A stretch of DNA of 64,000 bases, taken from positions 372,001-436,000 of the forward strand of contig NZ_CP135918.1 in assembly GCF_032393985.1 (NCBI RefSeq), in the 5' to 3' direction. The DNA comes from Fischerella sp. JS2 (GTDB lineage Bacteria > Cyanobacteriota > Cyanobacteriia > Cyanobacteriales > Nostocaceae). Under the pieces are notes generated by a model. It did no database searches. It was given only the letters and a program-made list of their open reading frames with translations, and was not told the DNA's origin. The position numbers and the translations under genes were made by a program. Position 1 is the stretch's first letter. Every line of letters starts with the position of its first letter. Shown in pieces: positions 45,563-54,463 of the stretch.

Positions 45563-46387
45563 TTACCTCACAAAACTATCAGACGGATTTTGAATTCCAC
45601 ATTGCTGTAACTGCTCCTGACTTAAATTGTTATACTGATCCAACAAACACAAATTCCGAATTTCATAAATTTCTAACTTCTCCGAACGGATACCATAAAT
45701 TGCCTTTTGCAGAACACTAGTAGTATCATCTAACGGATAAGGAAAATAATCGACAGCCCGCACCAATAAATCTTTATTAAAGGGAGTAATAATTTTTCTT
45801 CCATCTGATTTTTTTGTCTGAATCAAATCAGCTACTAAACCCACTCGCCATTTACCTGGTGAAATTTTTTGCGGAGGGTAAACCCGCTTAATAGCTATTT
45901 GTGCGGTTATTGCTTGACTGGAATTATTAGTGAAAACTTCTGGCGGTGTCATCGCTGCTATTTCACGCAAAAAACCTTTGCGAAAGTCTTCTGATATAGC
46001 AAAGCTAGCAATCCAACTGCTAGTGGTAACTTTTTTGCTAATTCCTTGGGATGTGGGAATAAGTATGCCTAAATCTGGTTTGGGTTTTGATACTTCTTCA
46101 ACATTTTGTGCTGGTAGTTTACCAGACCAGTTAAACATTGAGGTCATGCTTTTACTGACAAATTGGCGAATTACCTCAGGATCTCTTGCCAAGTCATCAG
46201 TAACTGTTATCGGTTGACCAGCTATTAATTGTATAAAAGCAGCGGGTTTTCTAAGACTAAGTTGACGAATTTTTAAACCTTGTAATGTCAATAAAAATAG
46301 GGCTAATATCTGCAAACCTAAAGTTGCGATCGCAAATGTCGTTAAAAGATTTACTGTTCTTTGTTTTTTCTCTAATAGGCGTACCAT
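45563..46387 (-). CDS. VirB8-like T4SS protein, paralogue 1
   Basis: A 274-residue bitopic protein: basic start MVRLLEKKQRT, membrane helix at about 13-38, periplasmic domain with GQPITVTDDLARDPEVIRQF, WSGKLPAQ and ITPFNKDLLVRAVD, ending in an NLCLLDQYNN tail. It is a paralogue of the next gene downstream (see paralogue 2), longer by a 45-residue insert after about residue 95. The start codon directly follows the VirB6-like stop, with no gap, so they are translationally coupled. About 220 nt of repeat-containing DNA separate it from paralogue 2. Confidence 0.55.
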   Translation of the reverse strand: MVRLLEKKQRTVNLLTTFAIATLGLQILALFLLTLQGLKIRQLSLRKPAAFIQLIAGQPITVTDDLARDPEVIRQFVSKSMTSMFNWSGKLPAQNVEEVSKPKPDLGILIPTSQGISKKVTTSSWIASFAISEDFRKGFLREIAAMTPPEVFTNNSSQAITAQIAIKRVYPPQKISPGKWRVGLVADLIQTKKSDGRKIITPFNKDLLVRAVDYFPYPLDDTTSVLQKAIYGIRSEKLEIYEIRNLCLLDQYNNLSQEQLQQCGIQNPSDSFVR

Positions 46388-47509
46388 TTATACCCTCTCT
46401 TTTGCCCACGTCGCTGTATTACTAATTGCATTGAATACTGCAAATCCTCCTGCACCAGCTAAAAGCAAAGATACTATCGGTGCTAAGACTCCCAAAAAAA
46501 TCATAAACCACATTAAATCGGGGTCAGCACTAGCATCTTCACCAGGGCCATTGACAATTACCGTGGCGGTTAATATGGCAATAATTGTGAAAGAAATTTT
46601 GGCAATTCCTAACGATAAAAATCCTGTCATCCAAGCAAAAATCGGCTTACCAGCTACAGGTAACAAAGAACCCCCCACAGCTAATGGTCCTAAAGTCGCT
46701 ACTAACAACATCGTAGCTTCGATTAAATTTTGAAATGCGTATTGTAAGGAAATGAGAAAATTTTTAATACTAGTCTGGACTGTGGAACCTAAGAAAGAAT
46801 TAAATGTATTTTCTGGTACGCTATTTGTGCTAAATGCGATCTGATTAATCTTACTTTCTAGGCGATTAATCCAAACTTTATCACCATATAAGTCTCTATA
46901 AGTTTGCCAGAGAATCTCTATTTTTTCTCTGGCTCTTTGAAAACATTGATTTTGTTGTTCGCCTGTTAATGACTGGCAAGGACGCAGCACAGATCCAGCT
47001 ACTTCCTCAGCAACACCCATACTTAATGCTTGCTGATAATTTCTATTAACATCTGCTGTGGTGATTACTTGCTGATTTACTGTGTTGATGAAATTTCTAA
47101 TTCCCAGTGTGAGATTAGATAATACACTACCGCTTCCTGTATTGGTTAATAGTATTACCACTACAAAAGGCCAAATCAAAGCAGAAATTGGACGGGAATA
47201 TTCACTATAGATAACATCTCTGAGCCATTGTATCATGAAAAACAATAGCGTGCCGACTGCGAAAAATACGCCTAGATTTGTTAATGCTCCATATAAATTC
47301 TCGCTAGTATTATTTTGTAATAAGTCTAGCCATTGATTTTCCCAACTTTCTGAAATACTTTTGGCAGTTGTGAAGCCACTGCTGAGAATATCGGGAATAT
47401 CAGGGATATTAGATTGGGCAAAAATTTTTGAAGGATGAAAGATGTAGACGTGTAAGCGGCTTCTCGTAGAGTAGGATGAAAAATGAAGGTGGGAAAAAAT
47501 AATTTTCAT
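46388..47509 (-). CDS. VirB6/TrbL-like polytopic T4SS channel protein
   Basis: A 373-residue inner membrane protein with about six helices: near 78-95 (FFAVGTLLFFMIQWL), 105-122 (ALIWPFVVVILLTNTG), 265-290, 300-325 and 335-365 (IVSLLLAGAGGFAVFNAI). It has a long periplasmic or cytosolic loop between the second and third helices with two cysteines (CQSLTGEQQNQCFQ). VirB6/TrbL proteins form the inner membrane pore. The first 35 codons overlap a dispersed repeat (see 47430-47485), and KIFAQS near residue 29 looks like the end of a former signal peptide. The annotated ATG is therefore uncertain. Confidence 0.7.
   Translation of the reverse strand: MKIIFSHLHFSSYSTRSRLHVYIFHPSKIFAQSNIPDIPDILSSGFTTAKSISESWENQWLDLLQNNTSENLYGALTNLGVFFAVGTLLFFMIQWLRDVIYSEYSRPISALIWPFVVVILLTNTGSGSVLSNLTLGIRNFINTVNQQVITTADVNRNYQQALSMGVAEEVAGSVLRPCQSLTGEQQNQCFQRAREKIEILWQTYRDLYGDKVWINRLESKINQIAFSTNSVPENTFNSFLGSTVQTSIKNFLISLQYAFQNLIEATMLLVATLGPLAVGGSLLPVAGKPIFAWMTGFLSLGIAKISFTIIAILTATVIVNGPGEDASADPDLMWFMIFLGVLAPIVSLLLAGAGGFAVFNAISNTATWAKERV
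47430..47485. repeat. Dispersed TGTAGACG repeat at the 5' end of the VirB6-like gene
   Basis: Contains GATGTAGACGTGTAAGCGGCTTCTCGTAGAG, related to the units at 19351-19434 and near 40820. It supplies the present N-terminal codons of the VirB6-like frame. Confidence 0.7.
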
Positions 47510-47569
47510 TTTTTTACTTTTAATTTATCTCACAGGTGAGATTAAGCTTTGACAAAATTCTGTTTTTAG

Positions 47570-48373
47570 TTATTGCTCAAACTGCCTACCAAATAAATCT
47601 ACTTGTGAAGAATTTCTTAATAATCTAGATGCTTCAGTAGCATTATCTACTCTCCGCGCGCGGTTATTTTCTTCTACTTGTTGGGAAATATTTGCTAAAT
47701 TTAAATTGGAGTATTGTAAAAATTGATTTGTTTGCATTGTTTGCGCTAAATGTTCGCCTGTTATTTTGACTTCTTCCTCTTGCATTTTATTATTTTGTAG
47801 TAAAAAGTTCAGTTGACCAATACCCAAAAGTGAAGTGATATTAGCTAATGCGTTTTGAACAGGATCAGGTATTGCATTTTTAAAACTTTCAAGTTGATTA
47901 TTTATATCTTCTTGAAGTTTTTCATTTTCCTCGTTAAAACCTGCAATTGTTTGGATTGTTTGTTCGGTTGATTCTAGTTTTGTTTTTAACCTCAGTTGTC
48001 CATTTGTACCAAGTAGCCCAGATGCTGCACCACGGGTAATTAAGCGATTAAGTTCATTGCTAACTAAATTTGCTCTCACCGTCGAATTATTATCAAATTT
48101 ATCTGCGGAAGTGTAGTACCAAATTGTCCCATCACGAATGATTTCGACCGCTGCGTTGGGGTTGGGTATGTTTAATTCTCCGGTGGAACTATCAATAGCA
48201 ATTTGAGCTTCTGATTCTATTGGTTGTAGTGTTTCTGTAAGGTTATTTCTCAGGTAGTTTTGTAAATCAGTTGCATAAGATTGAAAGTCTGTCCAAACTT
48301 GACCAAGGTCTGCCATTGCTGGTAGGATTGTTAAGAATGAAAGAGGTATTGCAAGCAAGATTATTTTTTTCAT
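47570..48373 (-). CDS. VirB5/TrbJ-like periplasmic T4SS protein
   Basis: A 267-residue exported protein with a clear signal peptide (residues 1-21, MKKIILLAIPLSFLTILPAMA). The mature part is almost wholly helical: a long helical stretch with LQNYLRNNLTETLQ, a coiled-coil region near 135-165 (TKLESTEQTIQTIAGFNEENEKLQED), and a C-terminus with QFLQYSNLNLANISQQVEENNRARR. The last element, a helical segment before a polar end, is typical of the VirB5/TrbJ group, which forms a minor pilus-tip component. It lies between the VirB4-like and VirB6-like genes, as expected in T4SS operons. Moderate confidence. Confidence 0.7.
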   Translation of the reverse strand: MKKIILLAIPLSFLTILPAMADLGQVWTDFQSYATDLQNYLRNNLTETLQPIESEAQIAIDSSTGELNIPNPNAAVEIIRDGTIWYYTSADKFDNNSTVRANLVSNELNRLITRGAASGLLGTNGQLRLKTKLESTEQTIQTIAGFNEENEKLQEDINNQLESFKNAIPDPVQNALANITSLLGIGQLNFLLQNNKMQEEEVKITGEHLAQTMQTNQFLQYSNLNLANISQQVEENNRARRVDNATEASRLLRNSSQVDLFGRQFEQ

Positions 48374-48521
48374 AATTACTTTGGATAATTTAGGTTTTTT
48401 ATTGGGTGAAGTAGATTTTTTTTAATACGAACACAGATGCACACCGATGGACACAGATGGATTGTCTGTTTGCGTTTAGGTTTGTAGTCAGGGGTTTAGC
48501 TTTTACTACAAATAAGTCCAG

Positions 48522-51266
48522 TTAACCTCGTAGTAATGCTACTAATTGACGTGCAAATACAGAAACCGCTTCATATTTATCTTTGTGGGTCTGCATGGCT
48601 TTTTGACGTGCAGTTTGTTCTTGGGGATTGTTAGCTACTACTGCTAATTGTTCGTAACCTGGGTAATAGCGGCAGAAGGTATAAATCCCGTTATCATCTA
48701 ATAACCATTGGCTATAAATTCCTTCTTTACGAGGGAAAAAGCTTTCAGTTGCGTTGCGGGCAATTATTTCGCGAGGATATTTGAGAATGTTGGTAAAACT
48801 ATCAACAGCGACTGGCTGAATTCGACCTATTAATCGTGTAGTTAGGTTTTGTAAAATTTTGGATGATGCTTTAGATTTGGCAATTGTATCAGGGTCTTGG
48901 GCTGAGAGGATGACTCTAATACCAGCTTTGGCACCGTTGGCACAAATTCTTCCTACTAAATCAGAAATTTGGTCGAATTCAAAAAGAATTGGTGCTTCAT
49001 CGATGAAGAATATGGAAGCAGGACTACTTAAGGCGCGGCGTAATGCTGCGGAATAAGCACTTAAAGATAGCACTGCTGCATCTTCATTATCTGCAAGGTT
49101 CCGCAAGGCGAAAACTAAAAGTTGGGCATCGGTAGGAAAACTAGAAGGTGCGGAAATTGCTTTACCTACGCGACTAGAAAGCCAAAATCGCAGGCGCAGC
49201 TGAATTTGATTTAAGGCGTCTTCAACTCTACCTGCGATCGATTCTAGTTGCAAATGTTCTGGCGAACAAAAATAGAGAAAATCTCTTAATGTTGGGGTTT
49301 TCTGCCAAGCTAAACTGCCAAATCCACCTGCGATCGCTTCTTGATATCGTGCTTTAATACTTTCATTAGTAAAGAAGGCTCCTAATGCTAGGTTTAAGAG
49401 TGATCGCACTGTTTGCGATAGTAGCTGATTCTCGCTAGATGATCCCAAAACCATTGTCATCAAAGCGGATTCGAGGAAAGCGACATAATCTAACATGCGA
49501 TCGCGTTGTTCTTCTGGATTCAACAAGCGCAGATCCGGCTGTTCAAATAAGTTATTTGATTGTTTGGAAATATCAAAATACGCTCCCTTTCCCTCCATAA
49601 AATATGTGTAGTCGGTGAAGGTAGACGTACCATCGGGTTTGGGAAAATCTAATGCTACTACAGGAATTTTATGAGCTAAAGCCTGTGTTAAAATCCCTGA
49701 AACCAATACTGATTTACCAGCACGAGTGGTAGCAAATAGTGCTAAGTTTTTATGTTGGTTGAATAAATCTAAATGAACTGGTGTTCCACCTTCTTCGGCA
49801 ATTAATTCAAAACCTTCGCGATCGCCTGCTTTAGTTAGCACCAAAGGCATTAATCCTGGGACTTCACTTGTTAAATACAACTGACGTCGATTAAAAGGTC
49901 TAGCGAGTAGAGTCTCCCACACAATCGGCAGAGTCTGCAACCAGATTTTCCAAGCATATTCTGTTTCTCTAATTACCCTTGCTGGACGTTGAAAACAGTT
50001 TTCGATATATCTTGTAGCTTCATCCAATCTCTCTACACTCGGACGATGCACTAAAATAGCTATACCTGCATAAATCGGTACTGCTCCCTCGTATAATTGC
50101 TCTTGTGCTGCTACGGATTTTCTTAACTTTAATTGAGCGTTGACATCGATAGTTCTACTTTTTTCCTGTGCTAACAAAGCCGTCATATTTGACTGCTTTA
50201 GTACCCGTTGCAGTGTAGTTTTGACTATTGCTGGATTCGCTGCACTCAACTGACAAAAAATTTCTGTGTCTATGACATTTTCTCTCGCTAAAAATTCCCA
50301 AAGATAACGTAATTGAGCAGTTTTACTCGGCCAACCACCAGGTTTTTCGAGAAAAGTCATGACACCAATATAGTGATTGTTAACATGAACCCAACGGCGA
50401 TCGGCACTAGGTACATCAGACTCAATTAGCAAAGTCGTACTGTGTATATTCTCAATTAGTAATCTAGTACTAGCTAAGTCTGAGTTAGCTTGTTCATGTA
50501 GACCATTTTCATCTAAAGTCAACAATTGGGGAACATCTATTGGTTGGGTATCATTAAATCTTCTCCAAATCTCTCCCCATAATTCTTCTGTATTTAGAGG
50601 TTTGATCTCTAACCCCATTTTGTTCGATAAAAGTTGTTCCCAACGACAAAAACCATTTTTATAAGCGTTAGTAATAATCGTTTCAATGCGTTGGTTTTCT
50701 ACTTCTGCTAAATCACCTTTAAATTTCAACCACCAAGTTTCACCTTTAGCTAATAATTTTTCTATCCAATCATCTGTATTGGCAGCATCTGGTTCAATTG
50801 TATAGGTTACATAAATTCGCAAAAACTTTGGTTTACGGATACCGGAACGAGTTAATTCTTGAACCCTTGCTCTTTCGGAAAGCAATAAATATTTAATATC
50901 TGGCGATGGAGATTTTTTAACAAGAGATGCTAACTCTTTTTGTCGCTGTTTATCTGAACTAAAAGACCCTAAGTGTAAAGTCATTCTTTCACCTTCAGGA
51001 ATATCTTTTAAGCCAGCTTCAATATTATTCAGAATTGTATTGATTTGTTCTGGTCTTAACGTCGTATGAATTCCTTGACAGTCAAAACCAAAAACGAAAC
51101 AAAACCTATCTTTTTGGTTTCCTTTTGTCAAAGTATAAGCACCGATATCGCGTCCCTCAAGCGATATACGCAGCATTGTTGCTAGATGTAAAGCGTCTTC
51201 AAAGGGTGTGAATCGTGTTTCACTTCCGGCGCCGCCGACGCTTTGTTTTCCGATTTTTTGCTTCAT
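48522..51266 (-). CDS. VirB4-family ATPase of a type IV secretion system
   Basis: VirB4 powers pilus assembly and substrate transfer. From ATG 51266 (MKQKIGKQSVGG) the protein has 914 residues: an N-terminal VirB4 domain (1-400), a Walker A ATTRAGKSVLVSG at about 507-519 and Walker B SIFFIDEAPILFE near 752. A conserved QDP (ILSAQDPDTIAKS) and a late helical domain follow. It is full length, so it should be active. The frame is also open 20 codons upstream, into the VirB3-like gene; the 47-nt overlap with that gene from 51266 suggests coupled translation. The gene is the most diagnostic member of this locus. Confidence 0.9.
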   Translation of the reverse strand: MKQKIGKQSVGGAGSETRFTPFEDALHLATMLRISLEGRDIGAYTLTKGNQKDRFCFVFGFDCQGIHTTLRPEQINTILNNIEAGLKDIPEGERMTLHLGSFSSDKQRQKELASLVKKSPSPDIKYLLLSERARVQELTRSGIRKPKFLRIYVTYTIEPDAANTDDWIEKLLAKGETWWLKFKGDLAEVENQRIETIITNAYKNGFCRWEQLLSNKMGLEIKPLNTEELWGEIWRRFNDTQPIDVPQLLTLDENGLHEQANSDLASTRLLIENIHSTTLLIESDVPSADRRWVHVNNHYIGVMTFLEKPGGWPSKTAQLRYLWEFLARENVIDTEIFCQLSAANPAIVKTTLQRVLKQSNMTALLAQEKSRTIDVNAQLKLRKSVAAQEQLYEGAVPIYAGIAILVHRPSVERLDEATRYIENCFQRPARVIRETEYAWKIWLQTLPIVWETLLARPFNRRQLYLTSEVPGLMPLVLTKAGDREGFELIAEEGGTPVHLDLFNQHKNLALFATTRAGKSVLVSGILTQALAHKIPVVALDFPKPDGTSTFTDYTYFMEGKGAYFDISKQSNNLFEQPDLRLLNPEEQRDRMLDYVAFLESALMTMVLGSSSENQLLSQTVRSLLNLALGAFFTNESIKARYQEAIAGGFGSLAWQKTPTLRDFLYFCSPEHLQLESIAGRVEDALNQIQLRLRFWLSSRVGKAISAPSSFPTDAQLLVFALRNLADNEDAAVLSLSAYSAALRRALSSPASIFFIDEAPILFEFDQISDLVGRICANGAKAGIRVILSAQDPDTIAKSKASSKILQNLTTRLIGRIQPVAVDSFTNILKYPREIIARNATESFFPRKEGIYSQWLLDDNGIYTFCRYYPGYEQLAVVANNPQEQTARQKAMQTHKDKYEAVSVFARQLVALLRG

Positions 51267-51591
51267 GGTTAATTTCCAGTAAGCTTTGATAACGAGCAAA
51301 GCCTCTAGTCCAAGTGGGAACCCCAATAAATTTACTTAAAAAGCGCCAACTCCTACCACCAGTTAAGATCCACCAAGTCGCCATTCCCCAAGCAGTAATA
51401 AGCAACGTCCACAACCATTTTTGAAACTCATCTCTAAAGATGCCGCCAAAAATTCCATTGATGATAAAGTAGGAAGTTAAGGCTATTACTGTCCAAGGCA
51501 AGACTTGATCAGCAGGAATTGGACCTAGTGAAGGTTGAGTCCCTAAAATTTGATTTACTGGTCGAAATTCTTTATCTGATTCTTGAGACAT
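51220..51591 (-). CDS. VirB3-like small membrane protein
   Basis: A 123-residue protein with a membrane helix at about 30-50 (PWTVIALTSYFIINGIFGG) and a second at about 58-78 (LWTLLITAWGMATWWILTG), and a strongly basic end KNRKTKRRRRRK. Size, two helices and position just before virB4 are those of VirB3/TrbD, which anchors VirB4 to the membrane. The start is MSQESDKEF at 51591. It overlaps the VirB4-like start by 47 nt. Assignment rests on topology and position; sequence motifs are weak in this family. Confidence 0.7.
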   Translation of the reverse strand: MSQESDKEFRPVNQILGTQPSLGPIPADQVLPWTVIALTSYFIINGIFGGIFRDEFQKWLWTLLITAWGMATWWILTGGRSWRFLSKFIGVPTWTRGFARYQSLLEINHEAKNRKTKRRRRRK

Positions 51592-51626
51592 GGCGAATTT
51601 CTAGATTTGATTCATATTTTCATAAT

Positions 51627-52253
51627 TTATTGATTATTACTGTTTGAATCACCAATAACGAAGCCAGTAAGTACATCAGCAATAGTGACCGCAACAACAA
51701 CTAATAAGGGAGTTCTAGCAACACTTTGCCAGTCTTCATCTTTCCGAACTGCATTAATCACACCAATTAGAGAAACAGCTATATATAGTAAGTAAAGAGC
51801 GCGTAGTACATTAAATACTAGACCAACTGCTGCTTGAGTATTGCTGCCTGTCGTCGCACCTTGGGTTAGGGTATTTTTGAAAAAATCTTCAGCTTTTTTA
51901 AAAAACTGCGCTTGTGCTGGGTCTGCAAAATAGTCTAACCAAAATGCACTGAAAATAATAGCTACCCCTAACATTTGTAACGAGATAATATATCGTTTTG
52001 GTAGATTGACTTGTTGTCCTATTGTATGCATGACAACTGCGATTAAACTACCAAAAACTAAACAAAAAAGCAGAATAGGGCTTTTCAGACTTATTACACT
52101 TAAAAATACAGCACAAGCAATTAAAAAGGGGATAGACTCTAACAATCTCATCCGCCATATTTCCAAAATAGTACCCAATTTATAGAGTATATTTATTACC
52201 CTTTGATCAAAAGCTTTCAAAAATTTTCTCTGATGAGAAATTTGCCTAAACAT
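51627..52253 (-). CDS. VirB2-like membrane protein (putative pilin-type), first gene of T4SS operon
   Basis: From ATG 52253 (MFRQISHQRKF, with GGAAA upstream) a 208-residue protein with about four to five helices: near 37-75 (SIPFLIACAVFLSVISL and ILLFCLVFGSLIAVVMH), 88-105, 145-165 (VFNVLRALYLLYIAVSLIG) and 180-200. The final two-helix unit with a polar amide-rich loop before it (TLTQGATTGSNTQAAVG) resembles VirB2/TrbC pilins, and ADPAQAQFF looks like a processing site. A GTG at 52304 would add 17 residues. Role as the T4SS pilin is inference. It lies upstream of the VirB3-like gene by 35 nt. Confidence 0.55.
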   Translation of the reverse strand: MFRQISHQRKFLKAFDQRVINILYKLGTILEIWRMRLLESIPFLIACAVFLSVISLKSPILLFCLVFGSLIAVVMHTIGQQVNLPKRYIISLQMLGVAIIFSAFWLDYFADPAQAQFFKKAEDFFKNTLTQGATTGSNTQAAVGLVFNVLRALYLLYIAVSLIGVINAVRKDEDWQSVARTPLLVVVAVTIADVLTGFVIGDSNSNNQ

Positions 52254-52935
52254 CTGTAAATTTCCTTTTTGTGCATTACAACAACTTGTTGGCTTCGGTA
52301 TCACAATTTAACATGAATAAACGTTTAACTTAAACTAAATTATTAAAATAATGTAAATTATTATACACGCAATTTCAATTTATAGTAAATAAACACAATT
52401 TTTGTTAATTGATTTTTGCAAACAGACTCAGAACTATCAGGGTTCCACAAAATAGTTTTCTACTTCAGCAATTAATATAGCAATCCTATATGATTTGTGA
52501 TCATTGCAAAGCCCAAATCCCCAACTTCTTTGAGATGTCGGGGATCTTGTCTTTCACGAATAATTTAGCAATACTCATAGCTGGAACTTAGCATTTGAGA
52601 AGTTTAACAGACTTCATATAGAAGTTGGAAAAAGGATAGGGAAAGAAATTCAAGGAAAGAGTTTTTCTTTTTCCCTTTTGCTGTATACCATGCTTGACTA
52701 TCCAAAACTAGGGTATCAGCTAAGTATTTTATCGTTTACAGAGAATTAGGTTGCATTCATGAAGCTAAAGAGCGTGGGGTCTTCATTCATATTGTCGCTT
52801 ATTAATTTTTTTTTAAACTATGTAAATTCTCGCAATGTAAAAATAGTGGGTTATTTAACTATCGCTTCACTTGAATTTAACCAGGGATTGATAGATTTCA
52901 CCTCAAAAGAGTGAAATCACAAGGATTCAGAGCAA
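52254..52935. other. Divergent AT-rich control region between T4SS operon and phoX
   Basis: About 680 nt with no gene. It should carry the T4SS promoter (right of 52253, minus strand) and the phoX promoter. It contains a partly palindromic element at 52516-52546 (ATCCCC...GGGGAT arms, AACTTC/GATGTC inner) that resembles dispersed cyanobacterial hairpins. The PHO box lies at 52854-52883. Confidence 0.55.
52854..52883 (+). promoter_or_regulatory. PHO box upstream of phoX
   Basis: Three tandem 8-mers spaced by 3 nt: TTTAACTA (52854), CTTCACTT (52865), TTTAACCA (52876). They match the cyanobacterial PhoB/SphR consensus PyTTAAPyPy(T/A), the outer two perfectly and the middle one with one mismatch. 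The box ends 52 nt before the phoX start. Phosphate-starvation control is the inferred role. Confidence 0.82.
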
Positions 52936-54375
52936 GTGTCTTTTTCACGACGTAGGTTTCTATCTCTGGCTGGTGTAACTGCTGCTGGTGTGACAGTGGT
53001 TTCTCCCCTAGAAGCTTTCTATGCCAGAGTTGCCCGTGGTCAAGCAAGAACTGGTATCGGTTATGGTACGCTTAAACCCAAGCTGCCTGTAAACTACAGA
53101 GAATTAACCAGTACCGTCATCGGTGATCTCAGTCGGATTCCACTGTTGGAACTCCCTCCAGGGTTTAATTACACTGCGATCTCAATTGTTGGTCAAACCA
53201 TGAGCGATGGTAATCCTGTTCCAGGAGACCATGATGGCATGGCAACTTTTGTTGGCCCCAGAGGAACTACTATCCTGGTTCGGAACCACGAACTAAGTCC
53301 AGATGAGGATAAGTTTGGTAATACCAGTGGAGTGATTGCACCATCTGAGAAGAAATATGACCAAATTAATGCAGGTGGTACTACTACCTTGGTAGTTGGG
53401 CCAGCCCGGCGATTGGTCAGAGATTATGCTTCTTTGGCTGGCACAATTCGTAACTGTGCTGGAGGCCCAACACCTTGGGGAACCTGGATCAGTTGTGAAG
53501 AAACCTTCAACAAAGGTGATGTGGGTGTTGTACGGCATGGTTACAACTTTGAAGTTCCCGCTAATGCAGAAATTGGTTTGGCAGACCCCATACCTCTGAA
53601 AGCTATGGGACGCTTTAGTCATGAAGCTGTGGCTGTAGATCCAGCAACTGGGTATATTTACGAAACAGAAGACCGTGGAGATAGTTGTTTTTATCGTTTC
53701 GTTCCTGCTGTAGGTAAGCCAAATGCACCTGGACAGTTAGTCCAAGGTGGCAAGCTTTATGCCCTAAAAGTTGTAGACAAGCCTACCCTCAACACGACAA
53801 ATAATCCTAATAGTGCCGGTACTATTGGGTTGGTTCCTGTTGGTGTACCACTAAAAGTAGAGTGGGTTCCCATTGAGAATCCTGATCCAGACGTCGAGGA
53901 CAAAGCCCAGGGATTAGGAGTCCGCTACGAAGCCCAATCTAAAGGCGCGGCAATTTTCTACCGTGGTGAGGGAGCCTGGTATGCTAAGGGTTTAATTTAT
54001 TTTGTTGCTACTCAAGGTGGCCCTCCTGCTGTAGATAGTACGGTAGGTAACGGTCAGGTTTGGGTTTATGACCCGAAAGCAGAAACAGTTACATTGCTAG
54101 TCGAAGCTGCACCGAGTGGAGAATTACTTGATGAGCCTGACAACATTACTGTAGCTCCCTTCGGAGACCTTTTCCTTTGCGAAGATGGCGGTGGTGAACA
54201 ATTTGTTGTTGGTGTGGACACCAAGGGAGAACTTTATCAGTTTGCACGTAATGCCTACAACGAAAGCGAATTTGCTGGGGCCTGTTTTTCTCCAGATGGT
54301 CAGACATTGTTTGTCAACATGCAAAATCCTGGCATTACGTATTGTATTTGGGGACCTTGGCTAGGTAAAAGCTAA
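52936..54375 (+). CDS. phoX: PhoX-family alkaline phosphatase
   Basis: PhoX is a calcium/iron-dependent phosphomonoesterase that releases phosphate from organic esters outside the cytoplasm. The 479-residue protein begins with a Tat signal, SFSRRRFLSLAG (RRxFL), from GTG 52936, followed by the DUF839 beta-propeller. Features seen: VRNHELSPDE near residue 116, RFSHEAVAVDPATGYIYETEDRGD near residue 226 (ligand-coordinating acidic residues), and PDNITVAPFGDLFLCEDGGGE near residue 402. Full length. Preceded by a PHO box and followed by phoD, so it is part of the phosphate starvation response. The GTG start is chosen because the Tat motif begins immediately after it. Confidence 0.92.
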   Translation: MSFSRRRFLSLAGVTAAGVTVVSPLEAFYARVARGQARTGIGYGTLKPKLPVNYRELTSTVIGDLSRIPLLELPPGFNYTAISIVGQTMSDGNPVPGDHDGMATFVGPRGTTILVRNHELSPDEDKFGNTSGVIAPSEKKYDQINAGGTTTLVVGPARRLVRDYASLAGTIRNCAGGPTPWGTWISCEETFNKGDVGVVRHGYNFEVPANAEIGLADPIPLKAMGRFSHEAVAVDPATGYIYETEDRGDSCFYRFVPAVGKPNAPGQLVQGGKLYALKVVDKPTLNTTNNPNSAGTIGLVPVGVPLKVEWVPIENPDPDVEDKAQGLGVRYEAQSKGAAIFYRGEGAWYAKGLIYFVATQGGPPAVDSTVGNGQVWVYDPKAETVTLLVEAAPSGELLDEPDNITVAPFGDLFLCEDGGGEQFVVGVDTKGELYQFARNAYNESEFAGACFSPDGQTLFVNMQNPGITYCIWGPWLGKS

Positions 54376-54463
54376 ATTCTTCATACGGTTTTGGGTGCAT
54401 CTGTAAACTGTTTCTTCCTTTTCAAAGTTTGGGCGATCGCATACTTAGCTACTGATTAAAAAT

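Noticed and set aside
42423-52304. Natural competence system
   Set aside because: Components are VirB-type, not ComE/type IV pilus; the locus has no PilQ, PilT or ComEC-like gene.
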